Shown: in pieces, positions 52,806 to 61,514 of the stretch
Layout: every line of letters starts with the position of its first letter
Numbering within the stretch: position 1 is the stretch's first letter
Assembly (NCBI GenBank): GCA_964611035.1
Contig: CAZSWT010000003.1
Span: forward strand, 46,202-110,201
Source: B33-G16 sp964611035
GTDB lineage: Bacteria > Desulfobacterota > DSM-4660 > Desulfatiglandales > B25-G16
Reading direction: 5' to 3'
DNA length: 64,000 nt
Translations under genes and position numbers: made by a program
The notes under the pieces: generated by a model
Seen by the model: only the letters and a program-made list of their open reading frames with translations
Told to the model about the DNA's origin: nothing
The model's database searches: none

Positions 52806-52927
52806 ATAAAACTCCCTACTATATTCTAATATGGTAATATAATCCTTTGTTGTTCCATTGTCAAGGGAATTTCATTACGTTGAATGTGGTGTTGATTTCA
52901 GTCAAGAAGTAAGGTAATTTTGCTACC

Positions 52928-53278
52928 ATGTCTTTATATCTTCAGAGAATCTTTCGATTTGTATATCCGCCTGGCCTGGTTTTATGCTTGGGTGCGCTCC
53001 TTTTAGGGCCAGGGTGTTCAAATGGTATCTTAGAAAAGCGGCCAGTTCATGAGAAAATATGGATGTGTGATAAACAAGCAGATGAGGCAATGAAGGAGCA
53101 CGATTATGAGTCAACCATTCTTCTGCATAAACGCTTTTTAGAGAAGATGCCTACGAATGGACTAGCTTTGTACCACCTTGGATATGCCTATGGCCAGACA
53201 GGAAACCATATGAAGGAAGTATTTTATAAAAATCCGTCGTTGAATACTCCGCCCTTCAGGGCGGAGTTCTTTAATTAG
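52928..53278 (+). CDS. TPR-type lipoprotein, apparently truncated
   Basis: The 116-residue frame has a lipoprotein signal (hydrophobic stretch, LLLGPGC) and the start of a TPR array (YESTILLHKRFLEKMPTNGLALYHLGYAYGQTGNH). It then runs through a terminator-like hairpin and ends with the unrelated tail NTPPFRAEFFN. TPR proteins of this sort are normally longer, so the 3' part appears lost and the reading now ends in the hairpin. It could be a decaying gene. Confidence 0.55.
   Translation: MSLYLQRIFRFVYPPGLVLCLGALLLGPGCSNGILEKRPVHEKIWMCDKQADEAMKEHDYESTILLHKRFLEKMPTNGLALYHLGYAYGQTGNHMKEVFYKNPSLNTPPFRAEFFN
53246..53275 (+). terminator. Strong hairpin, ACTCCGCCC/GGGCGGAGT
   Basis: A perfect 9-bp stem with loop TTCA is followed by TCTTTAATT. 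It works for plus-strand transcripts from 52928 and, being symmetric, may also serve the Gly-rich gene converging from the right. Confidence 0.75.
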
Positions 53279-53284
53279 ATCAGC

Positions 53285-54178
53285 TCATTTCTTGCCGCCG
53301 CCTCCGCCCCCTGATCCGCCTCCTGATCCGCCTGATCCACCTGGTGCACCTGATCCACCTGGTGCACCTGATCCACCTGGTGCACCTGATCCACCTGATC
53401 CACTTGTTGCACTGCTGCCTGAATAGCCAAGGCTGTCTGCGCTTTTTCCACCTTTGATAGCATTGGAGTAGCTATTGGCAAGGTGAGTGGGGTTAGATGA
53501 CCGGGATTGGGCCATAAACGAATTCCTCATCTTTTCCATATTTCGTGCCGTGTAGCCTTTTTGGAGGGCGAGGCAGACGAGATTGGTAGTCGTCTTTGAG
53601 GAAAGACCGAGCCGTGCCATGTCGCGTGCAGCCTTGAAGCTTTGCTTGGCAAGCTCCATGGTCTGCGATTGAGTCATCTGCTGGGTACGCTCCTGTAGCC
53701 TGTCCATAATGCCGCGGATGTCCTTTTGATCCATGCCCGCTGTAACGGTCTTCGCGATAGTATTTCCGATGGCGCGGACCTGGGAGCGCTCCTTGGTAAG
53801 GGCTCGTGCCTGCTTATAGGCGAAGGCATAACGGGATCTTACTCGCTCCATCGCCTGCACGATATTCTTGGCCTGTAACTGTTTGACCATTCCTTCATAT
53901 GCCTTGTTCATGATAGGCTCAACAGGTAAACCCTCTTTTTGGGCATTCATAATGGCCTTCTGGGCTCTCAGAGCCTGTTCCAGACTGAACTGATTTTTTA
54001 GCATGAGCTTAGTCATCCTAATTGCATTATCAGTATCTATTCCAGAGAGTATCATTCCTCTGGTACTGGCCTTGAGCTGTTCGGTGGCCAGCGTGGAAAG
54101 ACTCTCTTCCACCTCATCCCCGAATGCTAAGGAACCACAAAACAAGACTGCACATACCATGAGACATATCTTTTTCAT
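53285..54178 (-). CDS. Secreted helical protein with Gly/Ser/Pro-rich tail
   Basis: The 297-residue protein has a signal peptide (cleavage near LAFG-DE) and a mostly helical body of ~210 residues rich in Met, Gln and Arg (e.g. AIMNAQKEGLPVEPIMNKAY). A tail of GGSGAP repeats then GGSGGGSGGGGGGKK ends it. The tail is coded by three 18-base repeats (CCTGATCCACCTGGTGCA). The family is unknown. It is the last gene of the ECF-sigma cluster, so it is a likely regulated envelope product. Confidence 0.75.
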   Translation of the reverse strand: MKKICLMVCAVLFCGSLAFGDEVEESLSTLATEQLKASTRGMILSGIDTDNAIRMTKLMLKNQFSLEQALRAQKAIMNAQKEGLPVEPIMNKAYEGMVKQLQAKNIVQAMERVRSRYAFAYKQARALTKERSQVRAIGNTIAKTVTAGMDQKDIRGIMDRLQERTQQMTQSQTMELAKQSFKAARDMARLGLSSKTTTNLVCLALQKGYTARNMEKMRNSFMAQSRSSNPTHLANSYSNAIKGGKSADSLGYSGSSATSGSGGSGAPGGSGAPGGSGAPGGSGGSGGGSGGGGGGKK

Positions 54179-54232
54179 ATTTTCTCTCCTTTCTTGTATT
54201 TTTAATCTTATAACGTGTGACCATGGAAAAGG

Positions 54233-54559
54233 TTACAAGCCTGGAATATAGATGCAGTTTGTGGTCCCGAAATCGTCCTTTTCTTTGAATTTGCAGGAAG
54301 GGAGAAACAAGACTCCGTCAACGATATAGAAATAGGTAAATTCTCGATATCCGGGGACTGTTACCTTCCATGTTGAGCTATCGCGTTTCTCCGCCCGGTG
54401 GAGCTGATAACCATCAAGGGAAGAGGCAAAGGCAACAGCTATGGCATCAGGTCGTTTGAGGTAGAGCTCCACCGCTCCCCCTTTCACTCGGTAGTAGTGG
54501 TGTGCACAGCCTGTAAAGACAGAGAAGGCAAGAATTGAAAGCAGGAAATATTTCTTCAT
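54233..54559 (-). CDS. Lipoprotein with glycogen-binding-like (CBM48/AMPK) domain
   Basis: This 108-residue protein has signal MKKYFLLSILAFSVFTGC and then a single early-set domain: VELYLKRPDAIAVAFASSLD, WKVTVPGYREFTYFYIVDG and DDFGTTNCIYI. This matches the C-terminal half of the anti-sigma protein three bases upstream in strand pattern and in the shared ending D-D-F-G-x-x-N. The domain usually binds glucan chains, but the carbohydrate-binding aromatics are not clearly kept. Confidence 0.8.
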   Translation of the reverse strand: MKKYFLLSILAFSVFTGCAHHYYRVKGGAVELYLKRPDAIAVAFASSLDGYQLHRAEKRDSSTWKVTVPGYREFTYFYIVDGVLFLPSCKFKEKDDFGTTNCIYIPGL

Positions 54560-54561
54560 AC

Positions 54562-55116
54562 CTATAGCTCCACTGAAAGGACTGAATTCTCGCCACCGAA
54601 ATCATCCTGCTCCCGGGTGGGTATCGTTGGATCAGGAAATCTCTGACGGCCCTCAAGTATATAGGTAAATTGGTATTCCCCTTGTGGGAGGTCGAGACTG
54701 AGCTCAAAGTATCCACTGGAACCAATTCTCTTCATGGGTATTTTCCTCCATTCAGTGAAGCTGCCAGTGATCTCTGCTTGACGCACATCTGGCCGGTAGA
54801 TAACGAACCTGTAAGGGGTAGACGTGGTTACCTGAGGCGGCATGGCAAGAAAAAAAATGATTACCGCTGCTGCCAGTGCTGATGCAAGTAGACTCACGGG
54901 ACGCAATAGAGGGAAAAAAGTAAACCTCTTTTTTACCTTGACTTTAATTGATGGAACACGATCTACAACCTCTGAGCGGATGAGTTTTTCCTGGCGTAAG
55001 AGTTCAATCACCTCGTCTTGAAAGACATTGTCTCCATGCACCTTTTCCACAAATTCAATCTTATCATCAATGTCTAACTCGTCATCGATGAACATGCTGA
55101 TCAAATATTCCATCAT
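54562..55116 (-). CDS. Anti-sigma-factor-like membrane protein with CBM48/AMPK-like periplasmic domain
   Basis: The 184-residue protein has an N-terminal cytosolic helical part (MFIDDELDIDDKIEFVEKVH) that replaces the usual zinc-finger anti-sigma domain and lacks its His/Cys set. One membrane helix follows (~73-92), then a periplasmic early-set domain: YRFVIYRPDVRQAEITGSFT-EW, GYFELSLDLPQGEYQFTYIL and REQDDFGGENSVLSVEL. It overlaps the sigma gene by four bases (ATGA). The pairing suggests glucan- or envelope-sensing control of the sigma factor. Confidence 0.8.
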   Translation of the reverse strand: MMEYLISMFIDDELDIDDKIEFVEKVHGDNVFQDEVIELLRQEKLIRSEVVDRVPSIKVKVKKRFTFFPLLRPVSLLASALAAAVIIFFLAMPPQVTTSTPYRFVIYRPDVRQAEITGSFTEWRKIPMKRIGSSGYFELSLDLPQGEYQFTYILEGRQRFPDPTIPTREQDDFGGENSVLSVEL

Positions 55117-55607
55117 ATCTCTCCTCTATGAAGGATTTTTTTAAGCTTGAGGCGGGCCCGGTGGACTTTCACCTTCACATTAGCCACGCTTATATCAGTG
55201 ATAGAGGCAATTTCTCGGTAGGAGAAATTGCCGCTTACAGCGATGGCCAAAAGATCTCTTTCATCCTTCTCAAGCTCCTCCATGGCCAAAAGTACGTGGC
55301 GATATTCCTGGCGCACCATAAGGGTGCGTTCCTGATCAACAGAGCAATCTGCCTGATCTTCCTTAAGCTCAGTTTTGTGTCCCTCTTTCCGCGCATGGTC
55401 AAAAAGTGCATTGCGGGCTATGGTGTAGAGGAGTGAGAGGCTTGGAAGTTCCTGGCTATAATGTTCAAGGGAGCGCGTGAAGCTTTCCTGCATAATGTCG
55501 CTTGACAGGTAATAGTCTGCTGTCATACGCATTAGGTATGCGAAAAGTTTATCCTTATGTTCTATGTAGAATGCTCGGTATTTATCCACGCTGTTTGTAT
55601 AACGCAT
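55113..55607 (-). CDS. ECF-type RNA polymerase sigma factor
   Basis: From MRYTNSVDKYRAFYIEHKDK the protein has ~164 residues, normal for an ECF factor; a frame 19 codons longer is less likely. Region 2 holds KLFAYLMRMTADYYLSSDIM-QESF. Region 4 holds ERDLLAIAVSGNFSYREIAS and a typical HTH ISVANVKVKVHRARLKLKK. The anti-sigma gene overlaps by four bases. It probably drives its own cluster and other envelope genes. Confidence 0.92.
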   Translation of the reverse strand: MRYTNSVDKYRAFYIEHKDKLFAYLMRMTADYYLSSDIMQESFTRSLEHYSQELPSLSLLYTIARNALFDHARKEGHKTELKEDQADCSVDQERTLMVRQEYRHVLLAMEELEKDERDLLAIAVSGNFSYREIASITDISVANVKVKVHRARLKLKKILHRGEI

Positions 55608-55755
55608 AGCAGAGAAAAAAGTTACAGGTTTTTTACAGTTTTTTCCGGTCCCCGTATGAATCATAGATTAAAGACTGGGTTATAAATTCCTTATAAGAGA
55701 TATGAAAATGATTCTGAGCCAGTTTTGAGTCCATGCGTTATCCACCAATTTTGTA

Positions 55756-55959
55756 TTGAGGGACTTAATAGAGATGACAGTGACAGAAGGAAAAAGGGTC
55801 TTGGTAGATTGTGAAAGAGCATTATTCAACGGATCTGAAATATATGGTGTTCGTCATTTCAATATAGATAATAGACTATGTGCCGGAAAAGGAACCCACA
55901 ATCAGAAAAATTTTATTGCAGACTTGGTACGAGACTGTCGAAAAACCCTAAAGCCATAG
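55756..55959 (+). CDS. Doubtful small ORF ending in an inverted repeat
   Basis: A 67-residue frame (alternative ATG 55773, MTVTEGKRVLVDCERALFNG) has no recognised domain. Its last residues RDCRKTLKP are coded by the left arm of the inverted repeat 55932-56036, so the natural C-terminus may have been replaced. No good ribosome-binding site is visible. It could be a remnant. Confidence 0.25.
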   Translation: MRDLIEMTVTEGKRVLVDCERALFNGSEIYGVRHFNIDNRLCAGKGTHNQKNFIADLVRDCRKTLKP

Positions 55960-56036
55960 ATTTGGGTTTGTAAATAGTTGATATTACTATATGTGAATTT
56001 CAATAAAAAGCAATATTTGGACTTTTTCGACAGTCT
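55932..56036. repeat. Inverted repeat AGACTGTCGAAAAA ... TTTTTCGACAGTCT, MITE-like
   Basis: Perfect 14-base inverted ends (55932-55945 and 56023-56036) enclose ~77 AT-rich bases without coding capacity. Such ends resemble termini of insertion sequences, so this may be a miniature or internally deleted element. No clear target duplication was seen. Confidence 0.6.
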
Positions 56037-56093
56037 ATACTGTAATCATAATAGTATTAAATTTTAGAGGCTGCGGCCAAAGCCCAGAATGGC

Positions 56094-57053
56094 TTACCAG
56101 TGGGGTTGGTTTCCAATGCGATGCCCCATTACCTCAAGGGTGTTTTGGACCACAACAAAGGCATTTGTGTCCACCTGTCGTATTATCTCCTTGATGAGAT
56201 GTAATTCTCGCAACGTGATAACCGTGTAGAGAATTTGCTCGTCTTGGCCGGAGTAAGCTCCTTGCCCCCGAATAAATGTCACCCCTCTCCCTACCTTATC
56301 AAGGATTTCACGGGAAATTTCTTGCCATTTGGGAGATATGATGAAAATGGACTTTCTTTGACTGAGTCCTGTGAGCATAATGTTGATAACTTGGGAAGAT
56401 ACGAAGATATAAATCAGCGTGTATAGTGCTACATCCAACGAAAAAAGGAGTGAAGTTGCTGCAAGTATAATAACATTGAAGGCGAGGATTGTGGTTCCAA
56501 TGCGAATGGAGAAGCGGTTAACTAAAATGACCGAAAGTATGTCCGTTCCACCTGATGACCCACTTGACCGTAATATAATCCCTACTCCGATACCTGTGAT
56601 GATACCTGCCAGAAGAGCGCTCAGAATCTTGTCATGGACTGGCAGGGATACATGGATTACAGCAATCGCTGCAGAGAAGATCAACATCCCCACGATACTG
56701 TAAAAGAAAAAGCGCCGCCCCACGATTGTCCAACCCAGAATAAAGACAGGAATATTAAGCAGGAAATAGAACAACGCCAATGGGAAAGATGGAAAGAGAT
56801 AATGGAAAAGCAGGGCGATACCTGTGAATCCGCCGCTTACAAATCGATGGGGCACCAAGATCCCGTTGATTGCAACAGCAACCAGCATGCTCCCCAGAAA
56901 GATAAGAAAAAGATTCCAGAGTATCTGTTTAAGAGATCTGGGGATGAATCGTCTACACCACCGTGGGATTATTATACGCTTTGTACCTGAGACAGTTTGT
57001 ATTTCTGGTGATAATCTGTTTTTCATAAAAATTACCTTTTCGATTTTAGTCAT
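56094..57053 (-). CDS. YitT-family membrane protein (DUF161/DUF2179)
   Basis: The 319-residue protein has five or six membrane helices between ~45 and 215, with the YitT motifs PHRFVSGGFTGIALLFHYLF and RSSGSSGGTDILSVIL. A C-terminal cytoplasmic DUF2179 domain ends with DTNAFVVVQNTLEVMG. The function is unknown; DUF2179 is ferredoxin-like and may bind a ligand. The start could be the Met at codon 10 (MKNRLSPE). It appears monocistronic. Confidence 0.92.
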   Translation of the reverse strand: MTKIEKVIFMKNRLSPEIQTVSGTKRIIIPRWCRRFIPRSLKQILWNLFLIFLGSMLVAVAINGILVPHRFVSGGFTGIALLFHYLFPSFPLALFYFLLNIPVFILGWTIVGRRFFFYSIVGMLIFSAAIAVIHVSLPVHDKILSALLAGIITGIGVGIILRSSGSSGGTDILSVILVNRFSIRIGTTILAFNVIILAATSLLFSLDVALYTLIYIFVSSQVINIMLTGLSQRKSIFIISPKWQEISREILDKVGRGVTFIRGQGAYSGQDEQILYTVITLRELHLIKEIIRQVDTNAFVVVQNTLEVMGHRIGNQPHW

Positions 57054-57605
57054 GCAAAGGGAAATGAGGGCTGGATTATTGGCAAAAAAACGAGCCTTTT
57101 TACGATGGAAGATGGATAGACACTATAAAGGTACTATTTGCTCAAATTTCTCGTAGGTAGATTTTTCGGTTATACTAAAGTTTTTCTCTGGTACTGGGAA
57201 AAAGTGCTACTACAAAATAAAAGAGTATTCGGGAATGCCTTGCCAAAGGTGTATTCATTTTTCTCGGCAATCTGGCGATCATGGTATTTAAGCGTTAGAC
57301 CCTTAGTCCTTCGATTCATAAGTTCGATGACGAACTTATTTACTCAGGACTTAGTGCTGCCTGCGACGAGCCTCTCGGCCTAGAGCTCGAAGCCGAAAGG
57401 CTCAGCCGAGGCGAGTGAGCAACATTTCTGAAACAAGTCGTCAAAATACGTCACCGTATTTGCGAATCGAAGCACTTAGCTTTGCCTTACCGCCTTTTAT
57501 TGGTTTTGACCTTTCTTTTCTTCATGGTCAAAAATAAAACAGATAATTATATTGTCAAGGGTAAGAAGTCATCTATTCATTATTGAGGAATTTCTACCAA
57601 TGTTT
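57054..57605. other. Gene-free gap with several hairpins
   Basis: No coding signal is seen in 552 bases. Hairpins include ATAAGTTCG-ATGA-CGAACTTAT at 57318-57339 and a CCTCTCGGCC / GGCTCAGCCGAGGCGAG structure near 57370-57415. These repeats differ from the CCCGAT palindromes and look like a separate element type. Confidence 0.5.
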
Positions 57606-57872
57606 TTATTTGAGCATCTTCTGGATTGTAGTTTCGTATTCCGGAAAATACCGGCCAATAACCTGAAGCTCGAAGGTTCTCAGAATGCTGGTGTTGCTTT
57701 CGCGCTTAAGGAGAAATTCAAATGATTTTTCTACCAATTCCTCTGCTGAGATGTGACCACCGGCAAGTTTTTCATGATATGCACGATCTACGGTAACCCT
57801 ATGAGTCGTGGCTGTTTGGCCAGCTACGGTAACCTCGAAGGTGCGATCGTCAATTTTCTTCACCGTTATCAT
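57606..57872 (-). CDS. Small conserved-looking protein, 88 residues
   Basis: The protein opens MITVKKIDDRTFEVTVAGQT, with a beta-rich first half and then a helical second half (ISAEELVEKSFEFLLKRESN, FPEYETTIQKML). I do not recognise a named family, but the composition and the tidy fold pattern suggest a real gene. It is 113 bases downstream of the FAD oxidoreductase on the same strand. Confidence 0.7.
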   Translation of the reverse strand: MITVKKIDDRTFEVTVAGQTATTHRVTVDRAYHEKLAGGHISAEELVEKSFEFLLKRESNTSILRTFELQVIGRYFPEYETTIQKMLK

Positions 57873-57985
57873 TGTTCATCCTTTTTTCGCAGGTTCGCTC
57901 TTTCAAACCCAGAAGGGCTTGGAGAGGAGACGTGATCTCTTTACGAACGTCAACTATAATTGTATCTAATTGACGGAACCGTAAA

Positions 57986-59518
57986 TCAATGCTTTAGATA
58001 GGTTTCCGCCTTACTCGCCGCTCGAATACCAGATTCAAAACAGGCCATTACACCGCCGCCCATAGTCCCTGCTCCGGCAAGAAAGAGCCCGTCGATCCCT
58101 GCGGTAAAGTTAATAAACCGACCGGTCCCTACCTGATCGAAGGTTTGTTCAGGCCCATAATTTCCACCTCGCACAGCATTTACCCGATATTCGTTAGAAA
58201 GGGGAGTAGCATACTCAACAAAATCGATATGTTGTGAAAGCGTGGGAATGTAGCGTTCGGCTGATGCAACAAGCCGTTCCCCAATCTTTTCTTTAAGTGA
58301 TGTATACTCCTCGCCCCGCTTCATTGAAGGAAGATGTGCCCATTGTTCAAAGAGTTCGTAGCTCATCCCTGTAATGATCTGAAGTGTGTGATACCCCTCT
58401 GGTGCGTGCCCACCTTCAGGGTCTTTTACAGAGGGGCTGGTGATAAAGAATATAGGGAGGGATTCAGGTACAGCCGAGACAGGCCATTGCGTATATAGTT
58501 TGTTGATATCATAGTCATTGTAGTGAATTATATTTGCATCGGTTATTCCCATAGAGGGTAAATCCAGATCAGTACCGATGAAGGCATAGAATGCACCGCC
58601 GGATGGGCGCATCTGCATAACTTTTCTTTTGATTTTAGATGGCACCAACTCAGGATTAACCAACTTGCCCAAAGTAACAACAGGGTCAACATCACTGATC
58701 ACTGCACGCGTGGTGTATTTCTCATCGTGCTCTGTCGTGATGATGAACTCATTAGCCGTTCTGTCTATGGAGATAACCCGTGAACTTTTTTTCAATTCGG
58801 CACCGTGATTCTTAAGCCCATTTACAAAGGCATCTCTTAACGCACCACTGCCACCACATGGATAATATGCGCCATTCAGGTAATGTGCCCACACCATGAT
58901 GGCAATAATAATCGAGGCCTTTTCAGGAGGAACTCCATAGTCACCACAAGAGGCGGCCAGCGCGGCTTGCAAACGCTTATCGGATGTTACATCATTGAGT
59001 AGCTTCTGATAAGGAACACGCGAGTATTTCATCATGACAGGGTGCCTCAAAATATACCAGAGCATTTGGAGAACACCTTCCCCCATCGACTGGGAAGCCT
59101 TCACGGCCTTTGTAATCTTTTCGAAGACCGTGAAAAATTTGTATATTCCAGGCTCCTCTTCTGGGAAATCATTGATGAGTCGTTCTATGAATCGGGTTTT
59201 TCCTTTGCAAACACGTAGTTCATAGTCTGGAAAGATATAACGGTCGAATCCTTCAGGACTCAACTCAACAAACTTTATTGACTCACTTACTCCCAATTCA
59301 TCAAGCAATCTCCAGAAGCGATCCTCTTCGCCGAGTTCTCCGAGATAGTGGAGCCCTGTGTCGAAAGTATATCCTTTACGGCGGAATGGGTTCAAGTACC
59401 CGCCGAAAGACGGCATAGCCTCAAGAAGCATGACCGAATAGTGTGACCGAGCAAGCTTGAGTGCTGCCGACAGCCCTCCTGCGCCACTGCCTATTACTAT
59501 TGCATCATAATCAGCCAT
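57986..59518 (-). CDS. FAD-dependent oxidoreductase, phytoene desaturase / carotenoid isomerase-like
   Basis: The 510-residue protein has the N-terminal dinucleotide motif AIVIGSGAGGLSAALKLA, then LEAMPSFGGYLNPFRRKGYT-FDTGLHY typical of CrtI/CrtISO/RetSat proteins. The C-terminal FAD motif is GLFLAGAGTMGGGVMACFES. These enzymes desaturate, isomerise or saturate polyenes. No carotenoid genes are nearby, and RetSat-like forms are common in Desulfobacterota, so the substrate is unknown. GGAGG precedes the start. Confidence 0.9.
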   Translation of the reverse strand: MADYDAIVIGSGAGGLSAALKLARSHYSVMLLEAMPSFGGYLNPFRRKGYTFDTGLHYLGELGEEDRFWRLLDELGVSESIKFVELSPEGFDRYIFPDYELRVCKGKTRFIERLINDFPEEEPGIYKFFTVFEKITKAVKASQSMGEGVLQMLWYILRHPVMMKYSRVPYQKLLNDVTSDKRLQAALAASCGDYGVPPEKASIIIAIMVWAHYLNGAYYPCGGSGALRDAFVNGLKNHGAELKKSSRVISIDRTANEFIITTEHDEKYTTRAVISDVDPVVTLGKLVNPELVPSKIKRKVMQMRPSGGAFYAFIGTDLDLPSMGITDANIIHYNDYDINKLYTQWPVSAVPESLPIFFITSPSVKDPEGGHAPEGYHTLQIITGMSYELFEQWAHLPSMKRGEEYTSLKEKIGERLVASAERYIPTLSQHIDFVEYATPLSNEYRVNAVRGGNYGPEQTFDQVGTGRFINFTAGIDGLFLAGAGTMGGGVMACFESGIRAASKAETYLKH

Positions 59519-59695
59519 TTTTTGCCTCCTTCCGATATTGGAGTATACTGGGAGAGTTTTTTACCCAACTCCTGGTTTTAAAAATATGATCCCTCAATTA
59601 GTATGCATCATAGCAGATCATAAGCAAAAAACATGATTTTGAAGAGCCTGCCTGTAATGTTTCTGGAGGGCCTGACCGCCGTGTTTCGGGATGGT

Positions 59696-60151
59696 TTATC
59701 CGCCGTCCTTCTGGCGAACCTTGCCACCTTTTGTGTCCTTGTTTCTTTCTTTGTTGTCGCGATGCACGAGAAGAGTAAGTCCACGATTTCCATAAATCCG
59801 CACACTTTCTCCCTTTTCAATGGGCAAACTGTTTTCCGTTACCTCAGCCTGCCACAACTCAGCATGGACATGGACGTAACCCGAGGGAGCCAGTCTATTT
59901 TCAGTAATACCTCGTAGCCCTATCATCGAGTTTGCAGACCCCTTATGGCTTCGGTCATAGGCACGCCACGTAAAGGGGAAAAGGATTACATCTTTCGCAA
60001 TCCAGAATGCGATGAGGCCCCAGATAAACCACGCAGGAAGACTTACCCATCGCTGAACCAGGGCCAGCATTAAAATCAGCAGAACGAGCGCTGGCATCTG
60101 GAGTAGGGCATATCTCACCACAACCCGAGATGACCAAGCTATTTTATTCAT
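59696..60151 (-). CDS. NfeD-like membrane protein
   Basis: The 151-residue protein has two N-terminal membrane helices (~14-55) and a C-terminal OB-fold of the NfeD type (MIGLRGITENRLAPSGYVHV, PIEKGESVRIYGNRGLTLLV), then a basic tail. Short NfeD proteins usually accompany a stomatin or SPFH gene; none is visible within this window, which is unusual. It lies ~60 bases downstream of the phosphoesterase. Confidence 0.85.
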   Translation of the reverse strand: MNKIAWSSRVVVRYALLQMPALVLLILMLALVQRWVSLPAWFIWGLIAFWIAKDVILFPFTWRAYDRSHKGSANSMIGLRGITENRLAPSGYVHVHAELWQAEVTENSLPIEKGESVRIYGNRGLTLLVHRDNKERNKDTKGGKVRQKDGG

Positions 60152-60210
60152 GTTTTCTTATAACCCGTAGCTTGAGGGTGTACCTTAAAGCATCAAAAAC
60201 CGTTACTTTT

Positions 60211-61509
60211 TTAAATTGTTTTCAATGTCCCTGTCCAGGTCGCAAAAGAGGGAAAATCTAGCCCTCTTTCCTCTTTTGTATAGAACGCGGTATAGGTAAG
60301 ATTTTTCCAGCCAATGAAACCCAATCCTTCTGTACATTTGTGGTATCTTCTGCGCCAGGTTCCCGTGTTGAGATATATATACTGTTTTAAGCCATCTGGC
60401 GTCTTAATAGTCCTTACTGGAACCTGAAGGGGATCATGAGTGTGCCCGAAGACCACATATCTGATGCGACTATCTAAATGAGAGTATTCAGCCGGAGCGG
60501 CTTCCAGGAGATCATCCTTCTCAACCCACTCTTTTAACTTTTCTAAAAAAGGCATCAATCTTTCAGATGAAAAGATCTTAAACTTTTCAAGTAGGTACAA
60601 AACTGACTGAATCTTATCTGCCTCATCCATAAAATTAAGCCATTTGTCATGATGCTTATACCATCTCTTTACATACTTCAATGTATTGAAGGCTTTAATA
60701 ACTTTATCCACTGAATCCTCAATAGCTTCTTTTATAAAAAGATTTTCCTTTACCTGGTAAAGAAGCCATTCCAGTGTCGCGGCAAAGGGCCGTACGTTTT
60801 CAATCTCCTGAAGGTTCCGCTTTAATGCAACCTGCTGTGCTGGGGGCAGCCTCCTGATGACCGGGTGCTGCATAATCTCCCATGGTAGGCGTGCGACTAA
60901 CTCAGTGGTAATGGGATCACCAATGGGTACCCTCATGTAGTCTTCGTACCCATAGGAGGTAGCCCCTTCATAGTTGTATTTGTCATATTCATGCCCATGG
61001 CGGGCAAAAACACCGTATTCTGTGTCCTGAAAATAATGGTCAAAGGGAGTTCCAGTAGATTTAATTCCAAGGTTTTTGCAAACCTTTTCTCTGAGATTTG
61101 GGTATTTGTTACACAGACGGTCGTGATTCCCCGGAATATAAACCCTCTTAGGCTCAATGTGAAACCCGAACTTTTTTGTAAGGTTACCACTAAGCAATGT
61201 AAATGTAGCCTTGTTTGCATTAATGATCTTGTCAAATATATCATTGGCATGCTGTTTGATCTTAGCCTCTTTGGTTCCCCATGGTCTTTCATCTTCAGGG
61301 AGGGGTTCAAACCACTCTTCTGTCCGTAATAGATCAAAGCTATCGCCGAGGAATACAATTTTGATCTCTTTGACCTCTCTTTTCTTTTTTTTCAGCCTTT
61401 CAGCAGCGCTCTTCAGATTTTCAAAAAAGATATGAAAGGCATCCACGGGAACATTGTGTTCACCCGCAGTCCCATCAACAAAATGCAGATCACTGATAAT
61501 CACAAGCAT
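60211..61509 (-). CDS. Calcineurin-like metallophosphoesterase, long form
   Basis: The 432-residue protein has metal motifs SDLHFVDG, FLGDSFDLL, IPGNHDRLC, ARHGHEYDK and VFGHTHDP. Between the last two lies a ~170-residue mostly helical insertion that is longer than in common members. The NLTKKFGFHIEPKRVYIPGN context resembles UDP-diacylglucosamine-hydrolase-like and related phosphoesterases, but the substrate is open. Its AAGGAGG lies inside the HNH-like remnant upstream. Confidence 0.85.
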   Translation of the reverse strand: MLVIISDLHFVDGTAGEHNVPVDAFHIFFENLKSAAERLKKKKREVKEIKIVFLGDSFDLLRTEEWFEPLPEDERPWGTKEAKIKQHANDIFDKIINANKATFTLLSGNLTKKFGFHIEPKRVYIPGNHDRLCNKYPNLREKVCKNLGIKSTGTPFDHYFQDTEYGVFARHGHEYDKYNYEGATSYGYEDYMRVPIGDPITTELVARLPWEIMQHPVIRRLPPAQQVALKRNLQEIENVRPFAATLEWLLYQVKENLFIKEAIEDSVDKVIKAFNTLKYVKRWYKHHDKWLNFMDEADKIQSVLYLLEKFKIFSSERLMPFLEKLKEWVEKDDLLEAAPAEYSHLDSRIRYVVFGHTHDPLQVPVRTIKTPDGLKQYIYLNTGTWRRRYHKCTEGLGFIGWKNLTYTAFYTKEERGLDFPSFATWTGTLKTI

Positions 61510-61514
61510 TTTTT

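Noticed and set aside
53332..53400. Three 18-base tandem repeats, considered as CRISPR-like
   Set aside because: They have no spacers and code for the GGSGAP tail of the secreted protein.
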